Below, piece by piece: positions 37,382 to 46,721 of a DNA stretch of 64,000 nt. Under the pieces are notes generated by a model. It was not told the DNA's origin and ran no database searches. It worked only from the letters and a program-made list of their open reading frames with translations. A program made the translations under genes and the position numbers. The stretch comes from Proteus penneri (GTDB lineage: Bacteria; Pseudomonadota; Gammaproteobacteria; Enterobacterales; Enterobacteriaceae), in assembly GCF_003144535.1 (NCBI RefSeq), contig NZ_PHFJ01000006.1, forward strand, positions 62,001 through 126,000, read 5' to 3'. Each line of letters opens with the position of its first letter. Within the stretch, counting starts at the first letter, position 1.

Positions 37382-37945
37382 ATGAGAGCGACTTATCTCA
37401 TCGTTCCTGGATATACAAATTCTGGTGCAGATCATTGGCAATCCTATATGGAAAAAAAATATACCAATGTCACTCGTGTACAACAAAATGATTGGAATAA
37501 TCCCTCCCGTTCTGAGTGGATTGAAAAACTTAACGAAATTATTAATAAAACCGATGGAGATATTATACTTCTTGGTCATAGTTGTGGTGCAGTCACTATT
37601 GCGCAGTGGGCATCTTCTAACAGATGTAACAAAATAAAAGCCATTATCCTTGTAGCACCAGCCGATGTAGATGCTAAATCAGCAATCTCTCCAATTCATC
37701 AGCAACGACCACTACCATCAACACCATTAGGTGTACGATCATTACTGATATATAGCGATAATGATAAATACCTCAGTAAAACTCGTGCACGTGCACTCGC
37801 TGAATTGTGGGGAAGTAAAACATATTGCGTTCAAGGGGCTGGACATATTCATAGCGCATCTGGATATGGCGAATGGATAGAAGGTGAAAAATTATTTGAA
37901 GAATTCACGAGGATCCCATTATTACATACAAGAAAAAAGGTATAA
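37382..37945 (+). CDS. RBBP9/YdeN-family serine hydrolase
   Basis: A 187-residue small alpha/beta hydrolase. The nucleophile elbow is GHSCG with Ser67, an acid follows in YSDNDKY (Asp126 or Asp128), and the base is His155 in AGHIHSASG. Signature features of the family are YLIVPGYTNSGADHWQ and ..GYGEW. It lies five bases after the NAT-like gene with GAGG as ribosome site. In the cluster it could release or trim an intermediate, or detoxify the product; no direct evidence. Confidence 0.82.
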   Translation: MRATYLIVPGYTNSGADHWQSYMEKKYTNVTRVQQNDWNNPSRSEWIEKLNEIINKTDGDIILLGHSCGAVTIAQWASSNRCNKIKAIILVAPADVDAKSAISPIHQQRPLPSTPLGVRSLLIYSDNDKYLSKTRARALAELWGSKTYCVQGAGHIHSASGYGEWIEGEKLFEEFTRIPLLHTRKKV

Positions 37946-37947
37946 CA

Positions 37948-39129
37948 ATGTTTAGAAAGATTAAACATTTCAATCCTATTGTGCTTCACTTTCTTATCGC
38001 AACATTTTTGATGGGATTAAGTAATGGGATATTCGATGCTATATATAATTTTTATCTTGAAACTCGTGGTGTAGACAAGACTACGACAGGTTACATATAT
38101 GCAATAGCAATGGTAATGATGGCTTGTGCCGTAATTCCTCTGATCTATTTGAGTAGACGAATGTCTCAAAAAAAGTTACTCCTTCTTTTTTCATTTGTTT
38201 ATGCAATCCCATTTATTTTACTTCCAATACTGACATCCGTATGGAGTAGTGCTATCGCATTAGGATTTATCCTTTCTGGCATGATAGCTCTCTTATCTTT
38301 GGGAAATTCTTTGATTGGTTCCAACATTAAGGTTGAATATAGAACAACATTATTCAGTTATTTCTTTGTTTCTTACTTATGGGCAGCAATGATAGGTTCA
38401 GTAGTAACCAGTTTAGTAACCTATTATTCTCCCGCAACAGCCTTAACCAATTACCAAGGGCTTCTCATTGCATCTTTTATAGTTTCTCTTTTAATGATTT
38501 ATTTTCGTGCGAAATCTATCCAAGGTATCTCAGAACCTGAACGAGATATTAGAAAATTTACTTGGGATAACAATATGGAGTGGAAGAATTTCGTCGCTCT
38601 ATTCATTGCATCACTACTTCTAGGAGCCTCTATTACTCTCATTTTTCGATTTATAAATATTGTGATTAGCCTAGCTTACTCCATAAATGTCAGTGAAATG
38701 GCCTTAATAATGGGAGGAGATAAAATTGTTAGCATCATTGGTGCATTATGTGCCCCACTTTTAGTTAAAAACTTCCCCCTAAAGCCAACTATTATTATTG
38801 TGGGTATACTAACTGCGTTATGCCTCTATCTAGCCTCATATAATATACCGTTAATCATTTTCACCTCACTCTATTTTATTAGGCTATTTCTCAACTATTG
38901 CCTAATGCCATTATTGGATACTCTTGCAATTACAGGTTTTGCCAAGAAGAGAATGCTTTTATCTACAAGTATACGACAGCTTGCCTTTTATCTGGGTAGT
39001 GCGCTATCTGCTGTCTTTTATGGAAAACTATTAGATGAGGCCCAATGGGAATATACATTAATAATTTCTTCTATTTTCGCACTTATAGGTGCCATTTTTA
39101 TGAGTTTTATTCGCAGGGAAAATAAGTAG
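37948..39129 (+). CDS. Major facilitator superfamily transporter
   Basis: A 393-residue protein with about 12 hydrophobic segments in two halves split by a charged loop near residues 190-215 (GISEPERDIRKFTWDNNMEWKN). It lies two bases after the hydrolase stop, so it is translationally coupled. Its position in a biosynthetic-type operon suggests export of the product. No specific subfamily can be assigned from the sequence read by eye. Confidence 0.82.
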   Translation: MFRKIKHFNPIVLHFLIATFLMGLSNGIFDAIYNFYLETRGVDKTTTGYIYAIAMVMMACAVIPLIYLSRRMSQKKLLLLFSFVYAIPFILLPILTSVWSSAIALGFILSGMIALLSLGNSLIGSNIKVEYRTTLFSYFFVSYLWAAMIGSVVTSLVTYYSPATALTNYQGLLIASFIVSLLMIYFRAKSIQGISEPERDIRKFTWDNNMEWKNFVALFIASLLLGASITLIFRFINIVISLAYSINVSEMALIMGGDKIVSIIGALCAPLLVKNFPLKPTIIIVGILTALCLYLASYNIPLIIFTSLYFIRLFLNYCLMPLLDTLAITGFAKKRMLLSTSIRQLAFYLGSALSAVFYGKLLDEAQWEYTLIISSIFALIGAIFMSFIRRENK

Positions 39130-39156
39130 GAAATTAATATTTAAAAGGAATTAATT

Positions 39157-40062
39157 ATGACAAAGGATATTGTAATACCAGATAGTGAAAATGTTGCATT
39201 TATGCTGAAAAAACTTTCTGCACTCTGGAAAAACCGAGCAGCGGTAAACAACAAACACACTGATTATTCTGAATTAGCTTTTGAACCATCAAAGAGTGAT
39301 TTTAGCGAATCGTTATTGCCATTTCGAAACCATGATGCATGGAGAGAAGCATCTCAAGATATTAAAAGCCGTTGCTTACCTTATGCATGGGGTATTTATA
39401 ACCTAAAAACAATCTATATAGAATGCGATGTCGTGACGCCTGCCTGTGAAGATATTATAAAACGTCCTCCAATAAATTCGATAAATAGAGTGGAATTACA
39501 GGATGTAATGTCCGAAGCCCTTCTGGATGAAGCATTACATACTAGAATGTCAATAATAGCCTGTAACTATATATACGACCGTCGAAGATTAGAGCCTCTA
39601 CATTATACAGATTTTAATTTAATTAAATGTCGCCAGATGATGCTTGCTGATTGTAATGCAGAATGGCAAAGAAGGCTTACTTGTTTTGCAGTAGCATGTG
39701 CGAGCGAAACCCTCATAACTGATTATCTGAAAGTCATGGCTGAAGATAATAGTATTCAAAGACTTTGCCATGAAGTCACAAAAGTTCATGCTCAAGATGA
39801 ATGGAGCCATTCAAGCGTATTCAGCTATGTTGCTTATGATATTGTGCGAGATTTAACCTTTAGTGAACGCAAGCACATGAAAAATATTATGTTAAGAACT
39901 GCTGATTTATTTGCCAATAATGAACTGGGAGCTTGGAAAGAAGCTTTCAGACTTTCTCGCATGCCCTATGCGAGAGAAATCATTGAAGAAACAGATAATT
40001 GTAATGAGATAAATATTTATCTTGAATCTGTGGAAGCTATTATTTCTAGAATTGGCTTATAG
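39157..40062 (+). CDS. AurF/CmlI-type non-heme diiron N-oxygenase
   Basis: A 301-residue protein matching the AurF ligand pattern: Glu89, Glu125 and His128 (DEALH), Glu184 (ASETL), then His211, Glu215 and His218 (HAQDEWSH). The spacings agree with AurF (101/136/139/196/223/227/230) to within a residue. Family members oxidise amines to hydroxylamine, nitroso, nitro or azoxy groups. AAAAGGAATTAATT is the ribosome site. A ferredoxin gene follows within 20 bases and could supply electrons. The natural substrate is unknown. Confidence 0.85.
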   Translation: MTKDIVIPDSENVAFMLKKLSALWKNRAAVNNKHTDYSELAFEPSKSDFSESLLPFRNHDAWREASQDIKSRCLPYAWGIYNLKTIYIECDVVTPACEDIIKRPPINSINRVELQDVMSEALLDEALHTRMSIIACNYIYDRRRLEPLHYTDFNLIKCRQMMLADCNAEWQRRLTCFAVACASETLITDYLKVMAEDNSIQRLCHEVTKVHAQDEWSHSSVFSYVAYDIVRDLTFSERKHMKNIMLRTADLFANNELGAWKEAFRLSRMPYAREIIEETDNCNEINIYLESVEAIISRIGL

Positions 40063-40081
40063 CGCCAATAATGAGCTAAAA

Positions 40082-40354
40082 ATGGAATCTATCTGCATTA
40101 TTCAAGTCCAGGATCTTAATTGTGAATTATTAGTCGATAACAATAAAAGTGTTCTTGATAATCTGTTACATCACAACATTCCTATTAGACACAAATGCCA
40201 TTTGGGAATATGTGGTAGTTGTAAATATAAATTAAAAAATGGAAAAGTCAGAAATAATCCCGATTTTTGTTTATCAGAAAAGGAAATAGCTGAAAATATC
40301 TACCTTGCTTGTTGTTCCTTTCCTGATGAAGATTTCGAGATTGAAATTATATAA
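40082..40354 (+). CDS. Plant-type [2Fe-2S] ferredoxin
   Basis: A 90-residue protein with Cys39-x4-Cys44-x2-Cys47-x29-Cys77 (CHLGICGSC .. LACC), the chloroplast-type 2Fe-2S pattern. The longer frame from 40022 overlaps the oxygenase and adds an unconserved 20 residues; ATG 40082 gives the normal ferredoxin N-terminus. Its position straight after the diiron oxygenase points to a dedicated electron donor. No reductase is encoded in the cluster. Confidence 0.88.
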   Translation: MESICIIQVQDLNCELLVDNNKSVLDNLLHHNIPIRHKCHLGICGSCKYKLKNGKVRNNPDFCLSEKEIAENIYLACCSFPDEDFEIEII

Positions 40355-40363
40355 GGAGGTTAA

Positions 40364-41614
40364 ATGAACGATAAATATGTATTGATCGTAGATCCATTTT
40401 CCAGTGGCGCTATTTTTGCAAATAGAGTTAAAGAACTTTATGGATATAACGTTATTGCTCTGATTACAAATAATAATCTTCCTCCTACGATTGTGTCTAC
40501 GTTCAAGGAAGAGGATTATTCTGCTGTGTTTAATTATGCTTCACATGAAGAAGCTGCACAGCAAATAGAATTAGCACTGGGGCGTGCACCTGATTTCATC
40601 ATATGTGGTTCAGAGCCTGGAGTTCTTATTTTTGATCTACTTTGTCATAGATGGAATCTACTCCCTAATCTATTAAAACTCAGCCAAGCTAGGCGTGATA
40701 AATATCTGATGCAGAAACAATTGATGCTTGATGGGATTCGTTACATTCCTCACTATCGCTCGGGTCAATTATCCAAAATATTAACATGGTGTGAAGAAAA
40801 CCCCTTCAAGGAATATGTAATAAAACCCGTTTGTTCCTTTGGAACCGAAGGTGTATTTTTCTGTAAAAATACGGCTGAAATAAAAAATACATTTAACTTG
40901 TTAATAAATACATTTGATTACTCTGGAAATAAAAACAAAGAATTACTTATTGAACAAAAAATCAATGGTATAGAATATGTAGTAGATGCAGTGAGTAGCA
41001 ATGGTGTACATTTCATTGTAAATATATTTAAGTATCTAAAACAAAAAGTAAATGGCATTCCAATTTATCATCAGATGGTTACGGAGCCTGTTAATCTATT
41101 TCCAGAACTGGTTGACTATACAAAATCTGTACTTACTTCACTCGGTATCAAAAATGGTACTTCACATAATGAGATAATTATGTCTTCAAATGGCCCAGTA
41201 CTGATTGAATCTGGAGCAAGAATGCATGGAGGTCTTGGACCAAGCCTTGTTGAACGATGTAATTCACACTCTCTAATAGATATGAGTCTACTAGTCCGTA
41301 TAGCCCCCCACCAATTCACAGACGCAATTTGCACTTCACCTGTTTTACAACGTTATGCAGTCGAGTATTTTCTCTGCGCCCCCAATCAAGGGCATATAAA
41401 AGAAATAAATATTGAGAAACAGTGTAGTACCTTAAAAAGCTATGGTTTTACCATCTGTAAATACAAACCTAATGATTATTTACAAAAAACGACTGATTTA
41501 GTGACATCTTATGGAAGAATTGTTTTGTTTAATGAAGAATATTTGGCTTTGTCAACCGATGTACAAGTTGTAGCTGATTTAGAAAAAAAAGGAGCATTAA
41601 TTAGTATTATATAA
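40364..41614 (+). CDS. ATP-grasp carboxylate-amine ligase
   Basis: A 416-residue ATP-grasp enzyme. Visible parts are an N-terminal pre-ATP-grasp domain (YVLIVDPFSSGAIFANRVKE), the ATP-binding Lys154 in VIKPVCSFGTEGV, SHNEII at 267-272 and the metal/ATP motif IESGARMHGG with Glu282 and Arg286. The domain order resembles the amino-acid ligases that make dipeptides and amides in small antibiotic clusters. It has a strong ATAAGGAGG ribosome site ten bases after the ferredoxin. It is the last gene of the cluster. The substrates are unknown. Confidence 0.87.
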   Translation: MNDKYVLIVDPFSSGAIFANRVKELYGYNVIALITNNNLPPTIVSTFKEEDYSAVFNYASHEEAAQQIELALGRAPDFIICGSEPGVLIFDLLCHRWNLLPNLLKLSQARRDKYLMQKQLMLDGIRYIPHYRSGQLSKILTWCEENPFKEYVIKPVCSFGTEGVFFCKNTAEIKNTFNLLINTFDYSGNKNKELLIEQKINGIEYVVDAVSSNGVHFIVNIFKYLKQKVNGIPIYHQMVTEPVNLFPELVDYTKSVLTSLGIKNGTSHNEIIMSSNGPVLIESGARMHGGLGPSLVERCNSHSLIDMSLLVRIAPHQFTDAICTSPVLQRYAVEYFLCAPNQGHIKEINIEKQCSTLKSYGFTICKYKPNDYLQKTTDLVTSYGRIVLFNEEYLALSTDVQVVADLEKKGALISII

Positions 41615-41791
41615 CTCACTAAATCTTACGATATTGGTCTTTATATATTTTATCCAGTAGTAGGTTATCCAAATACTTACTTAATCACTCCTGTTATCAA
41701 ATGCGAATCATTTTCAAAAAAGATGGTAAAAGTGATTAGTTTTGTTTTATTATTAACGCCATTCACTATTCTTTTTATGATGATATTTGAT

Positions 41792-42154
41792 ATGAAATTG
41801 GCCCTCTTCTCTGTATTTTCAATGATCTTACTTTCGGGTTGTAGCACTACTTGGGAACCTCAAGGTGCATCAGATTACACGTTACAAGAAGCAAAACTCA
41901 TTTGCGATTTCGATGCCAATACTCGCTACCCTATCCGCAAAGAAGTGCTACAACGGACTGTCTATCGTGATGTACAAAAGACATGTCGTAAGGATGATAA
42001 AGACCATTGTGGTGATAAAAAAACCTACACTGAACGTGTACCCATGACAGAAAGCTATGTTGAAGACATTAATCAAGAAGACAGAAAAACCTTCTACACT
42101 TCTTGTATGTCTTTAAAAGGATGGGAACAAAAAAATCATTATTTTTGGGAATAG
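41792..42154 (+). CDS. Predicted lipoprotein of unknown function
   Basis: A 120-residue precursor starting at ATG 41792 with a lipoprotein signal (MKLALFSVFSMILLSGCSTT). An in-frame start at 41723 would add an unlikely second hydrophobic segment. The mature part has several cysteines and a charged KTCRKDDKDHCGDKKTYTERVP stretch that may be disulphide-linked. It marks the return to core-like DNA after the accessory cluster. I do not recognise the family. Confidence 0.65.
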   Translation: MKLALFSVFSMILLSGCSTTWEPQGASDYTLQEAKLICDFDANTRYPIRKEVLQRTVYRDVQKTCRKDDKDHCGDKKTYTERVPMTESYVEDINQEDRKTFYTSCMSLKGWEQKNHYFWE

Positions 42155-42177
42155 TAGAAAGTTAAGAAAAAATAAGT

Positions 42178-42618
42178 TTAGTCACGCTGCCAATAGAGCT
42201 TAGTTCCAAAGCCTAACTGATTATTGACCATCTTAATTTCTTGTAATTGCAATTCCCATAAAGGCACATGGATGGCGGCTAATGCAACAGGAAAACGTAA
42301 ACAATAATGTTTTCTTGCATTGATGTCGTCCTTACCAGCCAATAAAGCAACCGAACCTGTAAATTGAATACCTTGCAGATCGGATACTGCAATTTCTTGG
42401 GTGCTAATACTTCCTGCAACTAATAAATTTTCCTGCATCATTTGAGCATGCCGTGTTTTCTTTTCAGAAAGAAAAACAAGTCTCATCTGATTTTCATCAA
42501 ACCAATAAAAACAATTAGCACACCAAACATCACTCAATGAACGTGTTGTGCATAAGGTAAATACATGCTTATCACGTATATATTGTTTAATTATTTTGAT
42601 CGAATCTGAAGAAGACAT
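42178..42618 (-). CDS. yhbP: YhbP family protein (UPF0306)
   Basis: A 146-residue protein starting at MSSSDSIKIIKQYIRDKHVFTLCT; ATG 42639 upstream is less likely. The sequence resembles E. coli YhbP, a flavin-binding split-barrel-type protein without a proven reaction (ANCFYWFDENQMRLVFLSEKKTRH, IQFTGSV). It converges with the lipoprotein gene. E. coli also groups yhbP, yhbQ, yhbS, yhbT and yhbUV together, as here. Confidence 0.88.
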   Translation of the reverse strand: MSSSDSIKIIKQYIRDKHVFTLCTTRSLSDVWCANCFYWFDENQMRLVFLSEKKTRHAQMMQENLLVAGSISTQEIAVSDLQGIQFTGSVALLAGKDDINARKHYCLRFPVALAAIHVPLWELQLQEIKMVNNQLGFGTKLYWQRD

Positions 42619-42732
42619 AATATACCTGTATAGACACACAAAGAGACGCTGTTTAGTTGATAATTATATCACCAAAACTAGCGTCTTTCCGAATGTCTCT
42701 TATTGCAGGTTATTTATCTGGAATAGTTAATA

Positions 42733-42984
42733 TTAACGATAAATTTCAGCATCTACAGTGAGGTAATTATCACCTGTTGCGCCTACAACTTTAAAGCTTT
42801 TTGCGCCTTCATCTTTTGCGATTTGGGCAATCTTAGCAGTTAAACCATCTAAAGTATCACTACCTGTGATTGTGATATACTCACCATTCATCGAAGAACT
42901 TTTTGATACACTATCAGATGCGATTGAACCAAATGAAATAGCGCTTAAAGCTAATGTAGCAGCGATTAATGTAGATTTTTTCAT
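42733..42984 (-). CDS. DUF1471 (YdgH/BhsA/McbA) periplasmic stress protein
   Basis: An 83-residue precursor. It has a signal peptide MKKSTLIAATLALSAISFGSIA and a single DUF1471 domain with GEYITITGSDTLDGLTAKIAQIAKDEGAKSFKVVGA. ATG 42984 was chosen; the longer frame from 43059 precedes the signal peptide. Family members influence biofilm formation and stress resistance. It is a single gene between yhbP and yhbQ. Confidence 0.85.
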   Translation of the reverse strand: MKKSTLIAATLALSAISFGSIASDSVSKSSSMNGEYITITGSDTLDGLTAKIAQIAKDEGAKSFKVVGATGDNYLTVDAEIYR

Positions 42985-43268
42985 AATAAACTCCAAATAT
43001 ATTCTAATTTTGCTAAGTATCGCGGAGTGTCTCTCTGTGATGTGGATCATATTATGCACTTTCGTTTAACTTTAAAATTAGCAATAATTGCTGTTCATTT
43101 TCAAAAAAATTGAATGTTATTTTTTAAATGATAGAACCTATTGTCACAAATATTTCACAACATACTGATATATCTAATAGATTTTATTTTGATAAAACGA
43201 TAAATTACTCACTTAAAAAATTAAGAAGTATTATTTATCAAAAGAAAAAATAGCACGAAAAGGAAAAA

Positions 43269-43562
43269 ATGATGACGGAGACAATATGGTCACTCTATAT
43301 CGTTAGAAATCGTCTCGGTTCTCTTTATACAGGGATCACAACAAATGTTGAGAGGCGTTTTCAACAACATCAGAATGGAACTGGCGCTAAAGCACTGAAA
43401 GGTAAAGGCCCTTTATTACTAGAGTTTTATTGTCAGGTAGGAGATAGACAACGAGCTTCTCAACTTGAATACCAATTAAAGCAGCTGAAAAAAACGCAAA
43501 AAGAAAAGCTGATCATTGACCAGCCTTCAGACATTGCACTGTATTTAATACAAGATAAATAA
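43269..43562 (+). CDS. yhbQ: GIY-YIG nuclease-fold protein YhbQ
   Basis: A 97-residue protein with a compact GIY-YIG domain ([29 protein letters not shown]). E. coli YhbQ has the same length and fold and is reported to act as a DNA structure- or damage-specific nuclease. ATG 43269 with AAAAGGAAAAA upstream; ATG 43272 is equally possible. It converges with yhbS. Confidence 0.92.
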   Translation: MMTETIWSLYIVRNRLGSLYTGITTNVERRFQQHQNGTGAKALKGKGPLLLEFYCQVGDRQRASQLEYQLKQLKKTQKEKLIIDQPSDIALYLIQDK

Positions 43563-43564
43563 AT

Positions 43565-44071
43565 TTAGCTAAATTGGTCAAACAATGGTGAATAGTTGAC
43601 TAAACCATGGATATCATCAACATTGCCATTTTCTAACGCATAAAGCTGAAAAGCATCTTCTGTATCAGGCCATTTGCAATGTAAGCCTTGTGACTTAGCT
43701 GGGATAAATCCTGATTTTTGATAGTACTCAGGCTCACCCAACACCACAACTGCACCGTAACCAAATTCATTTAGACTATCTAGCCCTTCATTAATCAGTT
43801 GACGTCCAATACCTTGGTTTTGGAAATCAGGCGCAACAGCAAGTGGTGCAAGCCCTACCCACTGACAATCTTTTCCATCAATATCAACAGGTGTAAAACC
43901 GATATAGCCAATCAATTGGTCCTCATCGCTAATTGCCACCATGCCTAATGTTAATAACCCTTCTTCACGTAAGTGTCCGACTAAATCAGCTTCAGCACTT
44001 GTCGGAAACGCTTGGCGTAAAAGGTTATCAATTGCAGGAATATCAACGGGAATTTCAACACGTATTAGCAT
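43565..44071 (-). CDS. yhbS: GNAT acetyltransferase YhbS
   Basis: A 168-residue acetyltransferase with WVGLAPLAVAPDFQNQGIGRQLI as acetyl-CoA motif A and YGAVVVLGEPEYYQKSGFIPA as motif B, matching YhbS of E. coli. Its start overlaps the ubiT stop by seven bases, so it is translated with ubiT. The acceptor is not assigned here. Confidence 0.88.
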   Translation of the reverse strand: MLIRVEIPVDIPAIDNLLRQAFPTSAEADLVGHLREEGLLTLGMVAISDEDQLIGYIGFTPVDIDGKDCQWVGLAPLAVAPDFQNQGIGRQLINEGLDSLNEFGYGAVVVLGEPEYYQKSGFIPAKSQGLHCKWPDTEDAFQLYALENGNVDDIHGLVNYSPLFDQFS

Positions 44072-44598
44072 GAAGTTGAGCTCAGTTCATGGCTGTGTAG
44101 CGTGTCTTCTTTTTCTTCTTGAAGCCCACTTTTTACAAACTCAGCCAGTTGTAATAAACCAAAACGCAACACAGATGGCATTGAGTCTAATTCAATTGCA
44201 TCCATCAGGTTCTTAACATATAACCCGAGTTCTGTATCACCCTCAATTTGTAGACGACGTTGGAAAAATAAGGTGTCAGGATCTTCTTTGCGGGCAGCTA
44301 TTAAAATAAGATCATTAGCATTTCCACTAAAGCTGACATCTTCTTTCTCTAAGCGACTGACCACTAATTTATCATCACGAACACTGATAAACCACTGTAA
44401 ATGTAAGTCTCTTATCTCAACTTTTAGCCATTTATCTTCTAAAAAGTGTAAATCACCTTCAGCTAACGATTCACGAAATTGCCAACTTAAGAACTGTTCT
44501 AAAATGTCACGTTGCAAAGCAAATGGCGTAACTTGTAAAGGGTAACGTAAAAAACGAGGTCCCTCTTTAACCAAATGGGTACGAATTTTGTTAAACAC
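44065..44598 (-). CDS. ubiT: UbiT, SCP2-domain protein of O2-independent ubiquinone synthesis
   Basis: 177 residues (YhbT) with an SCP2 lipid-binding domain (ISVRDDKLVVSRLEKEDVSFSGNANDLILIA). UbiT is the accessory lipid-carrying factor of the anaerobic ubiquinone pathway, working with UbiU-UbiV. It diverges from ubiUV over about 215 bases, so both operons may be controlled from the same region. Confidence 0.9.
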   Translation of the reverse strand: MFNKIRTHLVKEGPRFLRYPLQVTPFALQRDILEQFLSWQFRESLAEGDLHFLEDKWLKVEIRDLHLQWFISVRDDKLVVSRLEKEDVSFSGNANDLILIAARKEDPDTLFFQRRLQIEGDTELGLYVKNLMDAIELDSMPSVLRFGLLQLAEFVKSGLQEEKEDTLHSHELSSTSC

Positions 44599-44706
44599 GT
44601 TCGGACTCCTATAAATAAAATTACGGGCTATTGTGCCAGATATAGACAGATATTCTGCGATCCTATATCAATATTCGGTTAATCCGTTGTTCACATTTTG
44701 AGTTCT

Positions 44707-44720
44707 TTGATTTTACTTAA
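44707..44720 (+). promoter_or_regulatory. Possible FNR half-conserved site between ubiT and ubiU
   Basis: TTGAT-TTTA-CTTAA: the left half-site is perfect and the right half matches three of five bases. An oxygen-responsive site is expected for these genes, but the match is weak. Confidence 0.3.
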
Positions 44721-44814
44721 GCAAAAAACAGAGTTCTCTGCCCTAAATCAAAACCTTTTTTTATCTTGCTCATTACAATTTCTGATCATTCTTAATTTCT
44801 AAAGGGAAGTGAAG

Positions 44815-45810
44815 ATGGAATTGCTGTGCCCAGCGGGTAATTTACCTGCCTTAAAAGCGGCCATAGATAATGGTGCGGATGCCGTTTATATCGGCTTAAA
44901 AGATGATACTAACGCAAGACATTTTGCTGGTTTAAATTTCACAGAAAAGAAGTTACAAGAAGCGGTTAATTATGTTCATCGCCACCAGCGAAAATTGCAT
45001 ATTGCAATAAATACCTTTGCTCATCCTGATGGATTTGACCGCTGGCAAAAAGCCGTTGATATGGCAGCATCTTTAGGTGCGGATGCTTTTATCTTGGCGG
45101 ATATCGCCATGTTAGAGTACGCTGCAGAGCGTTATCCTCATATTGAACGCCATGTTTCTGTACAAGCCTCAGCAACTAATACACAAGCTATTGAATTTTA
45201 TCAACGTAACTTCGATGTGGCGCGTATTGTTCTTCCTCGTGTTCTATCTCTTCATCAAGTGAAACAATTAGCACAAACGAGTCCAGTACCTTTAGAAGTT
45301 TTTGCCTTTGGTAGCTTATGTATTATGGCTGAAGGTCGATGCTATCTTTCTTCTTATTTAACAGGTGAATCTCCTAATACCGTTGGTGCTTGCTCTCCTG
45401 CTCGTTTTGTACGTTGGCAACAGACTCCACAAGGCATGGAATCTCGTCTTAATGATGTGCTTATCGACCGCTATTCACCCAATGAAAATGCAGGTTACCC
45501 GACATTATGCAAAGGACGCTATTTTGTTGATGATCACTGTTATCACGCATTAGAAGAGCCAACGAGTCTCAATACACTGTCTCTCTTACCTGAACTCATG
45601 GCGATGAATATAGCATCCGTCAAAATTGAAGGTCGCCAGCGTAGCCCTGCTTATGTCACTGAAGTCGCAAGAGTTTGGCGCGCTGCAATTGATCAATGCA
45701 AGAAAGATCCTCAAGGTTTTAGTACTCACCCGCATTGGATGAATGCATTAGGAAAAATATCAGAAGGAACGCAAACAACCTTAGGTGCTTATCACCGTAA
45801 ATGGCAATAA
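44815..45810 (+). CDS. ubiU: UbiU, O2-independent ubiquinone hydroxylation protein
   Basis: Peptidase-U32-family Fe-S protein (YhbU), 331 residues from ATG 44815 (MELLCPAGNLPALKAA). The four cluster cysteines are at 169, 176, 193 and 232, the same positions known for E. coli UbiU. With UbiV it hydroxylates the ubiquinone ring using prephenate instead of oxygen. ubiV follows 13 bases later. Confidence 0.95.
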   Translation: MELLCPAGNLPALKAAIDNGADAVYIGLKDDTNARHFAGLNFTEKKLQEAVNYVHRHQRKLHIAINTFAHPDGFDRWQKAVDMAASLGADAFILADIAMLEYAAERYPHIERHVSVQASATNTQAIEFYQRNFDVARIVLPRVLSLHQVKQLAQTSPVPLEVFAFGSLCIMAEGRCYLSSYLTGESPNTVGACSPARFVRWQQTPQGMESRLNDVLIDRYSPNENAGYPTLCKGRYFVDDHCYHALEEPTSLNTLSLLPELMAMNIASVKIEGRQRSPAYVTEVARVWRAAIDQCKKDPQGFSTHPHWMNALGKISEGTQTTLGAYHRKWQ

Positions 45811-45823
45811 TAAGGATATAAAA

Positions 45824-46702
45824 ATGAAATATGCATTAGGTTCTGTACTTTATTATTGGCAAAAAGAGACGCTTGAAACCTTCTATGAAAAAGCAAAACA
45901 GTGTGATGCAGATATTATCTATTTAGGTGAAACAGTTTGCAGTAAGCGCAGGGAAATCAAGCCTCAAGATTGGATAAATCTCGCCAAAGAAGTCGCTAAA
46001 AGTGGTAAACAAGTGGTTCTTTCTACCTTAGCGTTATTACAAGCACCTTCTGAATTAAAAGAAATTGCTAAGTTAGTTGATAACGGTGAATTTTTAGTTG
46101 AAGCGCATGATTTTGGTGTGATCAACATGCTTTATGAGCGTAATCTTCCTTTTGTCGCAGGCCATGGGTTAAATTGCTACAACGCTTATGCACTACGTTT
46201 ATTGTATAAGCAAGGCATGATACGTTGGTGTATGCCTGTTGAGCTTTCTCGTGAGTGGTTAAATAATCTGTTAATTCAATGCGAAGAATTAGCGATTAGA
46301 GATAAATTTGAAGTTGAAGTATTGGCTTACGGGCATCTTCCTTTAGCCTATTCTGCGCGTTGTTTTACTGCCCGTTCTGAAAATCGCTCTAAAGATGATT
46401 GTGAAACTTGTTGCCAAAAATACCCTCAAGGCCGTGAAGTATTATCGCAAGAGAACCAACAAGTCTTTGTTTTAAATGGTATTCAAACGCAAAGTGGCTA
46501 CTGTTACAATTTAGGAAATGATTTAGCGTCAATGGCAGGTCTAGTGGATATTATCCGCTTATCTCCTGAATCTGACACGATTTTTGATACCTTGCAGCAA
46601 TTTCGACGAAATGAACAAGGTCAACAACCACTGACAACAATTCATCATCATGACTGTAATGGCTATTGGCGTAAGTTGGCAGGATTGGAATTAGTAGAGT
46701 AA
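45824..46702 (+). CDS. ubiV: UbiV, O2-independent ubiquinone hydroxylation protein
   Basis: 292 residues (YhbV) from ATG 45824 with AAGGA upstream. The cluster cysteines Cys39, Cys180, Cys193 and Cys197 are present; Cys196 is an extra neighbour. It forms the heterodimer with UbiU needed for anaerobic ubiquinone and is co-transcribed with it. Confidence 0.95.
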   Translation: MKYALGSVLYYWQKETLETFYEKAKQCDADIIYLGETVCSKRREIKPQDWINLAKEVAKSGKQVVLSTLALLQAPSELKEIAKLVDNGEFLVEAHDFGVINMLYERNLPFVAGHGLNCYNAYALRLLYKQGMIRWCMPVELSREWLNNLLIQCEELAIRDKFEVEVLAYGHLPLAYSARCFTARSENRSKDDCETCCQKYPQGREVLSQENQQVFVLNGIQTQSGYCYNLGNDLASMAGLVDIIRLSPESDTIFDTLQQFRRNEQGQQPLTTIHHHDCNGYWRKLAGLELVE

Positions 46703-46721
46703 AAATATAATATGTTGGAAT

